This document shows, one piece after another, positions 25,915-33,712 of a DNA stretch of 64,000 bases. The notes beneath the pieces were generated by a model, which did no database searches, was not told the DNA's origin, and was given only the letters and a program-made list of their open reading frames with translations. The stretch comes from Clostridium estertheticum (GTDB lineage Bacteria; Bacillota; Clostridia; Clostridiales; Clostridiaceae): assembly GCF_011065935.2 (NCBI RefSeq), contig NZ_JAAMNH020000001.1, positions 3,183,001 through 3,247,000 of the forward strand, read 5' to 3'. A program made the translations under genes and the position numbers. Numbering within the stretch: the first letter of the stretch is position 1; the number at the start of each line of letters is the position of its first letter.

Positions 25915-26913
25915 TTATTTAGTTGAATCTCTTTCAACTAATTTTGTATCAATAATATAATTAGTTATATATTCTTTCTCGTTTTCCAATTTGTTTATTA
26001 ATAGCTTAACTGCAAAATAACCTAATTCTTCAGAATTAATATCCACTGAAGATAGTGCAGGATTCCTGTAGGCAGTTAATGGCGTGTTATTAAATCCAAC
26101 AATTGAAATATGGTTTTGTGACATTTCACTTATAGCTTTTGATGCACCAAAGGCAATTAAGTCATCAGTGGTAACAACTGCTGTAGGGCTAGATTTTTCC
26201 AAAATTCGTTTCATAGCATCATAGCCACTGATTTCTGTGAATTCTGCTACTTGGATCATATTTTCATCTATTTTTACGCCAATATTTTCCATAGCTTTTT
26301 TATAACCTTCTAATCTATTTATAGTTACATTAAGTGTAGGTGAACCTCCTATAAATGCAATTTTTCTCTCGCCTTTTTGTATAAGGTAATTAACAACACT
26401 ATACATGGCGTGAAAGTTATCATTATCAACCCATAAAAGCCCTTCTGTATCTTCAGGTTTACCTATTACTACAAAAGGATAATCTGCTTCTTTTAAATAA
26501 GCGATACATTTATCGTTTTTTCTAACTACTGGCAAAATAATGCCGTCTACTCTTCTACTATTCATTAAACTTGCTATATACTCTACTTCTTGATCTTCAT
26601 TATTACTGTAAGTGTACATAATATAGTATCCTTTTTTTTGCGCATAATGACTTATGCCTCTCATAATCTGAATAAAAAATGGATTAACAAACAAATCCTC
26701 ATCAGTATTAGGTAAAATAAGCCCTATAGTCTTCGTTGTTTTACTAACTAGGCTCCTGGCTATGGCATTAGGGTGATAATTCATTTCTTTCATTGCTTTA
26801 TAAACTTTCTGTTTTGTTGCATCACTAATTTTAGGATTGTCCGCAATTACCCTTGAAACTGTGGATGGTGATACATTTGCAAGCTTTGCCACTTCTCTTA
26901 TGGTTACTGACAT
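25915..26913 (-). CDS. LacI-family repressor, MalR-like
   Basis: 332 residues, full length. N-terminal HTH and hinge (VTIREVAKLANVSPSTVSRV, ending HPNAIARSLVSK) are followed by the sugar-sensing core with IGLILPNTDEDLFVNPFF and VVTTDDLIAFG. It lies between a pullulanase gene and divergent pgmB-malP, so control of maltose/maltodextrin genes is the natural reading. CG-centred palindromes with TGCAA half-sites lie in the divergent intergenic region. The effector is unknown. ATG with AGGAAGTG upstream. Confidence 0.88.
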   Translation of the reverse strand: MSVTIREVAKLANVSPSTVSRVIADNPKISDATKQKVYKAMKEMNYHPNAIARSLVSKTTKTIGLILPNTDEDLFVNPFFIQIMRGISHYAQKKGYYIMYTYSNNEDQEVEYIASLMNSRRVDGIILPVVRKNDKCIAYLKEADYPFVVIGKPEDTEGLLWVDNDNFHAMYSVVNYLIQKGERKIAFIGGSPTLNVTINRLEGYKKAMENIGVKIDENMIQVAEFTEISGYDAMKRILEKSSPTAVVTTDDLIAFGASKAISEMSQNHISIVGFNNTPLTAYRNPALSSVDINSEELGYFAVKLLINKLENEKEYITNYIIDTKLVERDSTK

Positions 26914-27083
26914 GAAACTTCACTTCCTACTTTCTAAAAATATTCTATGCTAATTATATTATTAAATGTAATATTGTGCAAGGTTAGCTTGAAATTGTTA
27001 GACATTATCTAAAATAACTAACTAATATGCTATTTTCTTTTAAATGAAGCACAACTATACTTGATATCTATGCCATATCGTTG

Positions 27084-27097
27084 TGCAATCGGTTGCA
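27084..27097. promoter_or_regulatory. LacI/MalR-type operator 1
   Basis: TGCAATCGGTTGCA, a CG-centred palindrome with perfect TGCAA/TTGCA arms, is the typical shape of maltose-repressor operators in Firmicutes. It lies about 170 bp before the repressor start. Confidence 0.7.
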
Positions 27098-27282
27098 AAG
27101 TATTTAATTTGATTATAATCTTTCAGTTTAACTTCTGTCAATAGATATATTGTTTTACTTTTGTGATCGCTTCTACTTTACCTAATCTTGCTTTGGTGCA
27201 CCATTGAATTCGTTGATTGTATACTATTTTATTATTTTAACCACAATGTTTTGACGTATAAAAAATAATACAAATTATTTTG

Positions 27283-27296
27283 TGCAAACGCATTCA
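27283..27296. promoter_or_regulatory. LacI/MalR-type operator 2
   Basis: TGCAAACGCATTCA matches the left half of the first site but has a weaker right half. It lies just downstream of a possible promoter for pgmB, a repressing position. Confidence 0.5.
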
Positions 27297-27398
27297 CAAA
27301 TGCATGATTTTATATTATTATATAACTATAGGTTTTAAATATTATAAGTAAACATTTTCATTAATATAGTAATTTATATAAACGTAAGGGAGGAAGCT

Positions 27399-28046
27399 AT
27401 GCACAATATTAAAGCAGTTATATTTGATTTAGATGGAGTATTGGTTGATACTGCCAAATATCATTACTTAGCATGGAAGAGACTAGCGCAGGAACTTAAC
27501 ATTGAGTTTTCATTGCAAGATAATGAGAGGTTAAAAGGTGTAAGCAGAATGCAGTCATTGAATATTATATTAGAGATAGGTAATATTACATTAGATAATA
27601 ACATAAAAATTGAACTAGCCCAAAAAAAGAACATTTGGTATGTGGAGTATATTTCTAATTTAACTCCAAAGGATATTTTGCCTGGGGTTATTGGTTTTTT
27701 AGAAAGCATTAAAGCTGATAGCATAAAAGTTGCATTAGGTTCTGCAAGTAAGAATTCCATGCTTATTCTTGATAAGTTGAATCTAACGAATTATTTTGAT
27801 GCGATAATTGATGGTACAAAAGTTTCTAAAGCAAAACCCGACCCTGAAGTTTTCTTAAAAGGTGCTGAGGCACTTAAGGTATTGCCTAGTGAGTGTATTG
27901 TCTTTGAAGATGCTGAAGCTGGAGTTGAAGCGGCTATCAATGCTGGAATGTATTGCATTGGAATAGGTTCTGAAAATATTTTAAAAAAGGCTCATTTGGT
28001 TGTTTCAGGATTTACTGATATGACTTTCGATAAATTAAAATTATAA
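27399..28046 (+). CDS. pgmB: Beta-phosphoglucomutase
   Basis: 215 residues, the family's normal length. HAD-superfamily motifs: FDLDGVLVD with nucleophile Asp10 and acid/base Asp12, the cap-domain KRLAQELNIEFS, SASKNS (motif II), KAKPDPEVF (motif III) and FEDAEAGVEAA (motif IV). It converts beta-glucose-1-phosphate to glucose-6-phosphate, the step after maltose phosphorylase, whose gene follows 57 nt downstream. ATG with AAGGGAGGAAG upstream. Confidence 0.95.
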   Translation: MHNIKAVIFDLDGVLVDTAKYHYLAWKRLAQELNIEFSLQDNERLKGVSRMQSLNIILEIGNITLDNNIKIELAQKKNIWYVEYISNLTPKDILPGVIGFLESIKADSIKVALGSASKNSMLILDKLNLTNYFDAIIDGTKVSKAKPDPEVFLKGAEALKVLPSECIVFEDAEAGVEAAINAGMYCIGIGSENILKKAHLVVSGFTDMTFDKLKL

Positions 28047-28103
28047 TGGGCAAAACAATTGATAATTGTTTAGTGCCCCAGAGAAATACTAGGAGGACTT
28101 TTG

Positions 28104-30413
28104 ATGAAACACTATTATAAATTAGACGAATGGAATATTATTGAACAAGGCTTTAATGCAGATAATAATGAAATATCTGAAAGCATATTCAGTTTAGGCA
28201 ATGGATATATGGGACAAAGAGCAAATTTTGAAGAGGAATACAGTGGTACATCCCTTCAAGGAAATTATATAGCTGGGGTTTATTATCCTGATAAAACTAG
28301 AGTTGGCTGGTGGAAAAACGGCTATCCAGAATATTTTGCTAAGGTTTTAAATTCAACAAATTGGATTGGTATAAACATAAAAATTAATGATATTTCACTA
28401 GATCTTGCTAAGTGCAGCGTAACAGAATTTGAGAGAGTTTTAAATATGCAGCAAGGATATTTACAAAGAAGCTTTGTGGCTGTACTTTCAAACGGTAATG
28501 AGATTAGAGTAAAGGCTAAAAGATTCATAAGCATGACACGTGGTGAAATCGGCGTAATAAAGTATTCTATAGTACCATTGAATTTTGAAGGCAAACTAGA
28601 AATTACACCTTACCTTGATGGAGATGTTATGAATTCTGATTCCAACTATGATGAGAAGTTCTGGGATGAGATTTCTAGTGAAGTTAAACCTTATGAGGGA
28701 TATATGATGCTTAAAACCAAGAAATTAGATTTTCATATCTGCACATATATGTCATATGAAATAACTAAAAACGGTGAGACCGTTAAACCAATTGTAGCAT
28801 TTGAACAAAGCGAAAAATATATTTCTAATACTGCATTTATCAATTGCAATGAAAATGATGAAATTATAATTTATAAATATGTTGCAAATACCTCCTCAAG
28901 ATATTATGAAATAAAAGAGTTAATTGGAATAACTAAAGAACTTTGTAGCAAATCTAAAGTAGATGGATTTGAAATATTACTAAAAGAACAGGCTGATGCT
29001 TGGGAAGAAAAGTGGAAGGAAAGCGATATAGTTATTGAAGGTGATATTTCTGCACAGCAGGGTATTAGATTCAATATATTCCAATTAAACCAGACCTATA
29101 CTGGAGAAGATTATAGGCTAAATATAGGACCAAAAGGTTTCACTGGTGAAAAATATGGGGGTAGCACTTACTGGGATACCGAAGCTTATTGCATCCCCTT
29201 CTTTCTAAGTACTTCTGAAGAAAAAGTATCAAGGAACCTTTTATTATATAGATACAAGCAATTAGACAAAGCAATAGAAAATGCTGAAAAATTAGGGTTT
29301 ACAAATGGAGCAGCCCTTTATCCAATGGTAACAATGAATGGTGAAGAATGCCATAATGAGTGGGAAATAACCTTTGAGGAAATTCACAGAAATGGAGCTA
29401 TAGCTTATGCTAATTACAATTATGTAAATTATACTGGCGATAAGTCTTGCCTTGGTGAATTTAGTTTTGAAGTGCTAGCTGCCATATCAAGATTTTGGGC
29501 TCAGAGAGCTACCTTCTCAAAAAATAAAAATAAATATGTTATTTTAGGTGTTACTGGACCTAATGAATATGAGAACAATGTTAACAATAACTGGTATACA
29601 AATAAAATTGCCTGCTGGACGCTGCAGTATACACTTGAGGTTATAAATTACCTAAGTCAAAATGAACCTGAAAGATTGAGCGCGCTTAAGGAAAAACTTA
29701 ATTTTAAAGAGGATGAAATGATTACTTGGAAGAATATCATTGAAAATATGTACTATCCTTGTGATGAAGAACTCGGCATTTTCCTACAACAAGATGGCTA
29801 TATGGACAAAGAACAGATATTAGTTAGTGCATTAAATAAAAAACATCTACCAATAAATCAAAACTGGTCATGGGATAGAATACTTAGGTCTTGCTTTATA
29901 AAACAAGCAGATGTACTTCAAGGTATTTACTTATTTGAACACGAATATGATACTGATACAATTAAAAGAAATTTTGATTTCTATGAACCTAGAACTGTAC
30001 ATGAGTCTTCCTTGTCCCCTTGCATTCATACTATATTAGCTGCAAAAATCGGGAATTATGATAAAGCTTATGAAATGTATTTAAGGACTTCTAGACTTGA
30101 TCTTGATAACTACAACAATGACACAAATGACGGTTGTCACTCTACTAGCATGGCAGGAACATGGATGGCGGTAGTTCATGGCTTTGGAGGGCTCAGGGTT
30201 AGTGATAATAAATTGACTTTAAATCCATTTATCCCTAAACATTGGCGCTCGTGTTCTTTTAAAATAACCTTTAGAGGTGCACTTTTAAACATTAAGTTTA
30301 ATGCCAACATTCTTCAAATACAAAATGAGAATGATAATGAAGTGAACTTATCAGTTTATAACAGTGATTACATTTTAAATGGAAATGATTTATTAGAAGT
30401 TCCAATACAATAA
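28104..30413 (+). CDS. malP: Maltose phosphorylase (GH65)
   Basis: 769 residues from the ATG at 28104, seven bases after GGAGG; a TTG directly before it is less likely. The GH65 fold has an N-terminal beta-sandwich, an alpha/alpha barrel and a small C-terminal domain. The catalytic acid is Glu488 in TGPNEYENN; HNEWEITFEEIHRNGA and NNNWYTNKIA are typical of maltose rather than trehalose or kojibiose phosphorylases. It splits maltose with phosphate into glucose and beta-glucose-1-phosphate, feeding PgmB. Related disaccharide specificity (for example nigerose) cannot be fully excluded. Confidence 0.9.
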   Translation: MKHYYKLDEWNIIEQGFNADNNEISESIFSLGNGYMGQRANFEEEYSGTSLQGNYIAGVYYPDKTRVGWWKNGYPEYFAKVLNSTNWIGINIKINDISLDLAKCSVTEFERVLNMQQGYLQRSFVAVLSNGNEIRVKAKRFISMTRGEIGVIKYSIVPLNFEGKLEITPYLDGDVMNSDSNYDEKFWDEISSEVKPYEGYMMLKTKKLDFHICTYMSYEITKNGETVKPIVAFEQSEKYISNTAFINCNENDEIIIYKYVANTSSRYYEIKELIGITKELCSKSKVDGFEILLKEQADAWEEKWKESDIVIEGDISAQQGIRFNIFQLNQTYTGEDYRLNIGPKGFTGEKYGGSTYWDTEAYCIPFFLSTSEEKVSRNLLLYRYKQLDKAIENAEKLGFTNGAALYPMVTMNGEECHNEWEITFEEIHRNGAIAYANYNYVNYTGDKSCLGEFSFEVLAAISRFWAQRATFSKNKNKYVILGVTGPNEYENNVNNNWYTNKIACWTLQYTLEVINYLSQNEPERLSALKEKLNFKEDEMITWKNIIENMYYPCDEELGIFLQQDGYMDKEQILVSALNKKHLPINQNWSWDRILRSCFIKQADVLQGIYLFEHEYDTDTIKRNFDFYEPRTVHESSLSPCIHTILAAKIGNYDKAYEMYLRTSRLDLDNYNNDTNDGCHSTSMAGTWMAVVHGFGGLRVSDNKLTLNPFIPKHWRSCSFKITFRGALLNIKFNANILQIQNENDNEVNLSVYNSDYILNGNDLLEVPIQ

Positions 30414-30438
30414 ACGAAAGTCATTTAAAATTAACCAA

Positions 30439-30471
30439 AAGCCTCAGCGCATATTTTCAGTGCTGAGGCTT
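30439..30471 (+). terminator. Terminator of pgmB-malP
   Basis: AAGCCTCAGC (30439-30448) pairs with GCTGAGGCTT (30462-30471), with two more pairs inside the loop. Confidence 0.8.
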
Positions 30472-30571
30472 ATTTCTGTTTACTCATGCCACTTATTTTG
30501 TTAATATTAAATAGGGTTAAATTATATTTGATTTAATTGACAAAAGAAAAATTTAAAAATGGAGGATAAAT

Positions 30572-31063
30572 ATGAATTTTAAAAATAAAAAAATTAAAGC
30601 AATAGCGGATAGAATTATGAATAGAGCAGTGAAAAGTGGCTTTAAGAATGATGATATAGAAGATTTTTATATAGAATCATTATTAAAACAAACCACCTCA
30701 CCTAGAACTCGCGATTTTATTGAGCTATCCTATTATAAGGGAATATTTAAAGGATTTCAGTATTCTGAAACATTAATTAATTCAAATATAGTTCAAGCCA
30801 ATACTAGCACTTATGAAGATGAACTCCAAGAGCAAAATACTAGTCTAATTAAAAGGCTAGAAGCTCTCAATGATATGGTTTTTAAAATCAAAGAACCTCC
30901 CCAAAATACCGGCAAAATAATTCAAGATGGGAGAAGCTTTGTTTCTTATAGAAACAAATTTATAAAAAGCATTAATGATGCTATAAAAATGGCATCAGAT
31001 AATAAAAGTTATTTAGATAATAAAAGTTATTTAGATAATAAAAATCATCTGGATAAAAAATAA
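30572..31063 (+). CDS. Hypothetical protein with C-terminal short tandem repeats
   Basis: 163 residues, helical and charged. The last 20 residues are three imperfect copies of NKSYLD (NKSYLDNKSYLDNKNHLDKK), encoded by an 18-bp direct repeat at about 31004-31058. A central coiled-coil-like stretch (EDELQEQNTSLIKRLEALNDMV) suggests oligomerisation. No known family. ATG with GGAGG eight bases upstream. The kinase-like gene follows at 86 nt on the same strand. Confidence 0.75.
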   Translation: MNFKNKKIKAIADRIMNRAVKSGFKNDDIEDFYIESLLKQTTSPRTRDFIELSYYKGIFKGFQYSETLINSNIVQANTSTYEDELQEQNTSLIKRLEALNDMVFKIKEPPQNTGKIIQDGRSFVSYRNKFIKSINDAIKMASDNKSYLDNKSYLDNKNHLDKK

Positions 31064-31148
31064 TTATTTTCTTTTTATTCATATCTAAGAAATACTTATA
31101 AACTTCCATCATATAATATAGTAATATAATTATAAAGAAGATGATTAA

Positions 31149-31736
31149 ATGGACGAAAACGGTAATTATTATATTCAATTAAATAGTAAAGTAGAAAAAA
31201 TGCTTAGAAAATCAGAGTTTTTAGGGTCTGGTCATAACGGAATAGTATATACGCTTCCTAACCAAAGAATAATCAAAATTTTCAAAGATAAAAGAATTTG
31301 TGGCAAGGAATATAAGATTTTTGTGAAAACTAGAAGGAGCAAATATTTTCCTAAAGTTTATGAACATGGAGATTACTACATTATACGAGATTATGCAAGT
31401 GGAGAGCGGCTAGACAAATATATAAAGAAGCACGGCATTAATAAAGAAATCTCACATAACCTAATAGAACTTATTGAAGAATTCAAGAGACTAAATTTTA
31501 AGAGACTAGATATTAGGTGCAAAGACTTATACTTAAAAGAAGATTTTTCAATTACTGTAATTGATCCTAAAAATAATTATTCGAAGAAGGTAATTTACCC
31601 ACGACATCTAATGAAAGGCCTAAACAATTTAGGTGTACTAGAAGAATTTTTATTAGTAGTTAGGGATGAAAGCTCCAAAACTTATGAATTATGGAATTTA
31701 AACTTTAAACAGTATTTAGAGAAAACCATTAAATGA
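31149..31736 (+). CDS. Small protein-kinase-like protein
   Basis: 195 residues. A glycine-rich loop (FLGSGHNGIVYTLPNQ) and VAIK-like lysine (RIIKIFKDK) at residues 25-50 are followed by a hinge (YIIRDYASGERLDKYI). A compressed catalytic loop (LDIRCKDLYL) and a DFG-equivalent IDPKN come next. This is the layout of minimal RIO/Bud32-like or bacterial eukaryotic-like kinases, but the HRD histidine is absent and the catalytic-loop Asn is Asp. It may be an atypical kinase or pseudokinase. The start has only a weak ribosome binding site. Confidence 0.7.
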   Translation: MDENGNYYIQLNSKVEKMLRKSEFLGSGHNGIVYTLPNQRIIKIFKDKRICGKEYKIFVKTRRSKYFPKVYEHGDYYIIRDYASGERLDKYIKKHGINKEISHNLIELIEEFKRLNFKRLDIRCKDLYLKEDFSITVIDPKNNYSKKVIYPRHLMKGLNNLGVLEEFLLVVRDESSKTYELWNLNFKQYLEKTIK

Positions 31737-31759
31737 ATCATAATCATTTAAAACAGTAT

Positions 31760-31793
31760 AATAGGCTGCAATTCAGTAAAATTGCAGCCTATT
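31760..31793. terminator. Bidirectional terminator
   Basis: AATAGGCTGCAAT (31760-31772) and ATTGCAGCCTATT (31781-31793) form a perfect 13-bp stem with an 8-nt loop between the kinase-like gene and the converging PIN gene. Confidence 0.85.
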
Positions 31794-31805
31794 ATTTATT
31801 GTTTA

Positions 31806-32285
31806 TTATAACACCTTTAACTCTCTTAGCTCATCTAGAAATTGTTGAAAGTTTAATACCCTCGAAGAATCTAGAATGATTTTTGCACTTCGAAGCATTT
31901 TTTTATCTTCTGTAACAAGGGTATAGCCTTTATTCCTTTCGCAAATATCAATTAGGCTATAGTCATTTATAGAAATTTTATCTCCATTAACAAAATATAT
32001 ACTTTCATTCTTCTCATACTTAATAAAATGACTTTCAATGAAATCTTTAGTTAAACTAGGACCACTATTATTAATAATATGTCCCAATAATTTCAAAAAT
32101 TTATTTGAAAGTACAAACTCCTCATTGAATTGTACATACTCCTTTACGGATAACTCTCCAGCAATATCCTCAGAGATTTTAAAATCAACTGATTCTATAT
32201 TTTCAATCGTATCTAGTAAGTTAGGATATTTACTCCACACTTTTATAACTATATTAGTATCTAATAAATATTCTTTACAAATCAT
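31806..32285 (-). CDS. PIN-domain protein
   Basis: 159 residues. The first acidic residue is Asp9 in EYLLDTNIVIKVW, followed by SEDIAGELSVKEY with a conserved Glu and INDYSLIDICERN then TLVTEDKKMLRSAK near the C-terminus. This is the metal-binding arrangement of PIN ribonucleases. PIN proteins are often toxins, but no small antitoxin gene is adjacent on the same strand, so a housekeeping or orphan nuclease is as likely. ATG with AAAAGGAGA upstream. Confidence 0.78.
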   Translation of the reverse strand: MICKEYLLDTNIVIKVWSKYPNLLDTIENIESVDFKISEDIAGELSVKEYVQFNEEFVLSNKFLKLLGHIINNSGPSLTKDFIESHFIKYEKNESIYFVNGDKISINDYSLIDICERNKGYTLVTEDKKMLRSAKIILDSSRVLNFQQFLDELRELKVL

Positions 32286-32370
32286 TTTCTTATCTCCTTT
32301 TAGAAATAAATCTAGATTTTCAATAAAAGGTATCTGTAGAGTAAGTTTAATTTTATAATTTCTACTGCTT

Positions 32371-33273
32371 TTAGAACATATCCATACTAAAATATCTTTC
32401 CACTCTATCTGGTAAAATAGTCACAATATTTTTATCCTTGCCGTATTTCTCTGCCATTTTTTTTGCTGCCCATATATTGGCTCCAGAAGAGATTCCAACT
32501 AAAGCGCCTGCTAATCTTGCTATTTTTTTAGCGGTATCGATAGCCTCTTCGTCAGTAACCATTATTATATCATTAATTAATGAAACATCTAATACTTTTG
32601 GAATAAATCCATCCCCAATCCCTTGTATCTTATGGAATCCAGGGGTATGCCCTAAAAGAGCGGAAACATTTTTGGGTTCCACTGCAGCAATTATGCATTC
32701 CGGATTCTTGTCTTTTAAAAATGAACCGATACCTTGAAGCGTTCCACCACTGCCTATGCCTGAAATGAAAACATCTACTTTACCCTGCAATTCATTCCAT
32801 ATTTCAACAGCAGTAGTATTATAATGAATTAGTGGATTATTAATGTTAGTAAATTGATTGGGCACAAAAATATTGGGATTATCCTTTAATTGTCTTTTAA
32901 CTTCATTTAAAGCACCTTCAACATTTTCTGACTTAGGGGTTAATATAAGTTCTCCTCCTAGTAACCTAATTAATTTCTTTCTTTCATCACTCATATTTTC
33001 AGGCATTACAATAACTACCCTATAACCCTTTTGAATTCCTACCAAAGTGAGCCCTATCCCCGTATTTCCTGAGGTAGCTTCCATTATTGTCATTCCCTGC
33101 TTTAATATTCCTTCCTCCTCTGCTTGCTCAATCATAAATTTTGCAATTCTATCCTTTATACTTCCCCCTGGATTAAGAAATTCTGCCTTAGCAAATATAT
33201 TTGAATCGTATAGCTTTTTTAAGCTTATAAGGGGTGTATTTCCTATCAAACTTAAAATACTATCAGTGTACAT
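32371..33273 (-). CDS. cysK: Cysteine synthase (O-acetylserine sulfhydrylase)
   Basis: 300 residues from the ATG at 33271-33273; an in-frame GTG three codons earlier is part of the AGTAGGTG ribosome binding site. The PLP lysine is Lys40 in PGGSIKDR. Other family blocks are EATSGNTGIGL, ISGIGSGGTLQGIG and SSGANIWAA. It makes cysteine from O-acetylserine and sulfide. No serine acetyltransferase and no T-box leader are seen next to it. A homocysteine- or cystathionine-linked variant cannot be excluded. Confidence 0.93.
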   Translation of the reverse strand: MYTDSILSLIGNTPLISLKKLYDSNIFAKAEFLNPGGSIKDRIAKFMIEQAEEEGILKQGMTIMEATSGNTGIGLTLVGIQKGYRVVIVMPENMSDERKKLIRLLGGELILTPKSENVEGALNEVKRQLKDNPNIFVPNQFTNINNPLIHYNTTAVEIWNELQGKVDVFISGIGSGGTLQGIGSFLKDKNPECIIAAVEPKNVSALLGHTPGFHKIQGIGDGFIPKVLDVSLINDIIMVTDEEAIDTAKKIARLAGALVGISSGANIWAAKKMAEKYGKDKNIVTILPDRVERYFSMDMF

Positions 33274-33476
33274 TTCAATCACCTACTACTATTATTTTTA
33301 TTAATATTATATTCACTAATAAATAAATGGTTAACTATTATTAAATTTCTCGCTTGTTTCAGCTTGATAAATAAACATAATGGAATTATAATTTACATAG
33401 TAATATATGATTTTTTTCAACAGTGAAATTCATAAATACCAAGGAAGGAGTGGCTGCTTGCAGCTAATAAATAATT

Positions 33477-33665
33477 ATGGAAGTACATGTGTTTTTAAAA
33501 GGTAGTAAAAAAGCTGTTATTTATAAAGGCGATAGAATAGACGTTTTAGATTTTGAAATGAACAAAGTTAAATATAAGCAAATTAGATATTTTAGAAAGG
33601 GTTTCAGTAAGAGTGAACTAGTAGAAGACGAAAGCATAAATAAAATAGTAAAAGTTGAGATATAA
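33477..33665 (+). CDS. Small basic hypothetical protein
   Basis: 62 residues, predicted beta-rich (MEVHVFLKGSKKAVIYKGDR), no family recognised. The ribosome binding site is odd: the only good one, GGAAGGAG, ends 27 bases before the ATG and fits better with a TTG at about 33460 that opens a 15-codon frame overlapping the start. The gene ends inside a very long hairpin. Confidence 0.6.
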   Translation: MEVHVFLKGSKKAVIYKGDRIDVLDFEMNKVKYKQIRYFRKGFSKSELVEDESINKIVKVEI

Positions 33666-33707
33666 CAAATGCCTACATCCATATTATGGATGTAGGCATT
33701 TGTTATA
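33661..33707. terminator. 22-bp perfect hairpin between converging genes
   Basis: Positions 33661-33682 are the exact complement of 33686-33707, with a 3-nt loop. It covers the stop of the 62-residue gene and lies six bases from the ygiQ stop on the other strand. Read in either direction it is an unusually long intrinsic terminator, though no clean U-run follows. Confidence 0.7.
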
Positions 33708-33712
33708 TCTAC

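Larger units (their letters stand above)
26914..27398. other. Divergent regulatory region between malR-like gene and pgmB
   Basis: This 485-bp stretch holds no gene. It contains two LacI/MalR-type operator-like sites (27084-27097 and 27283-27296). A TTGACG box at 27251-27256 may serve the pgmB-malP message; its -10 is weak (ATTATT, 27274-27279). Confidence 0.6.

Noticed and set aside
31806..32285. PIN protein as part of a toxin-antitoxin pair
   Set aside because: No small same-strand partner with an overlapping start was found.
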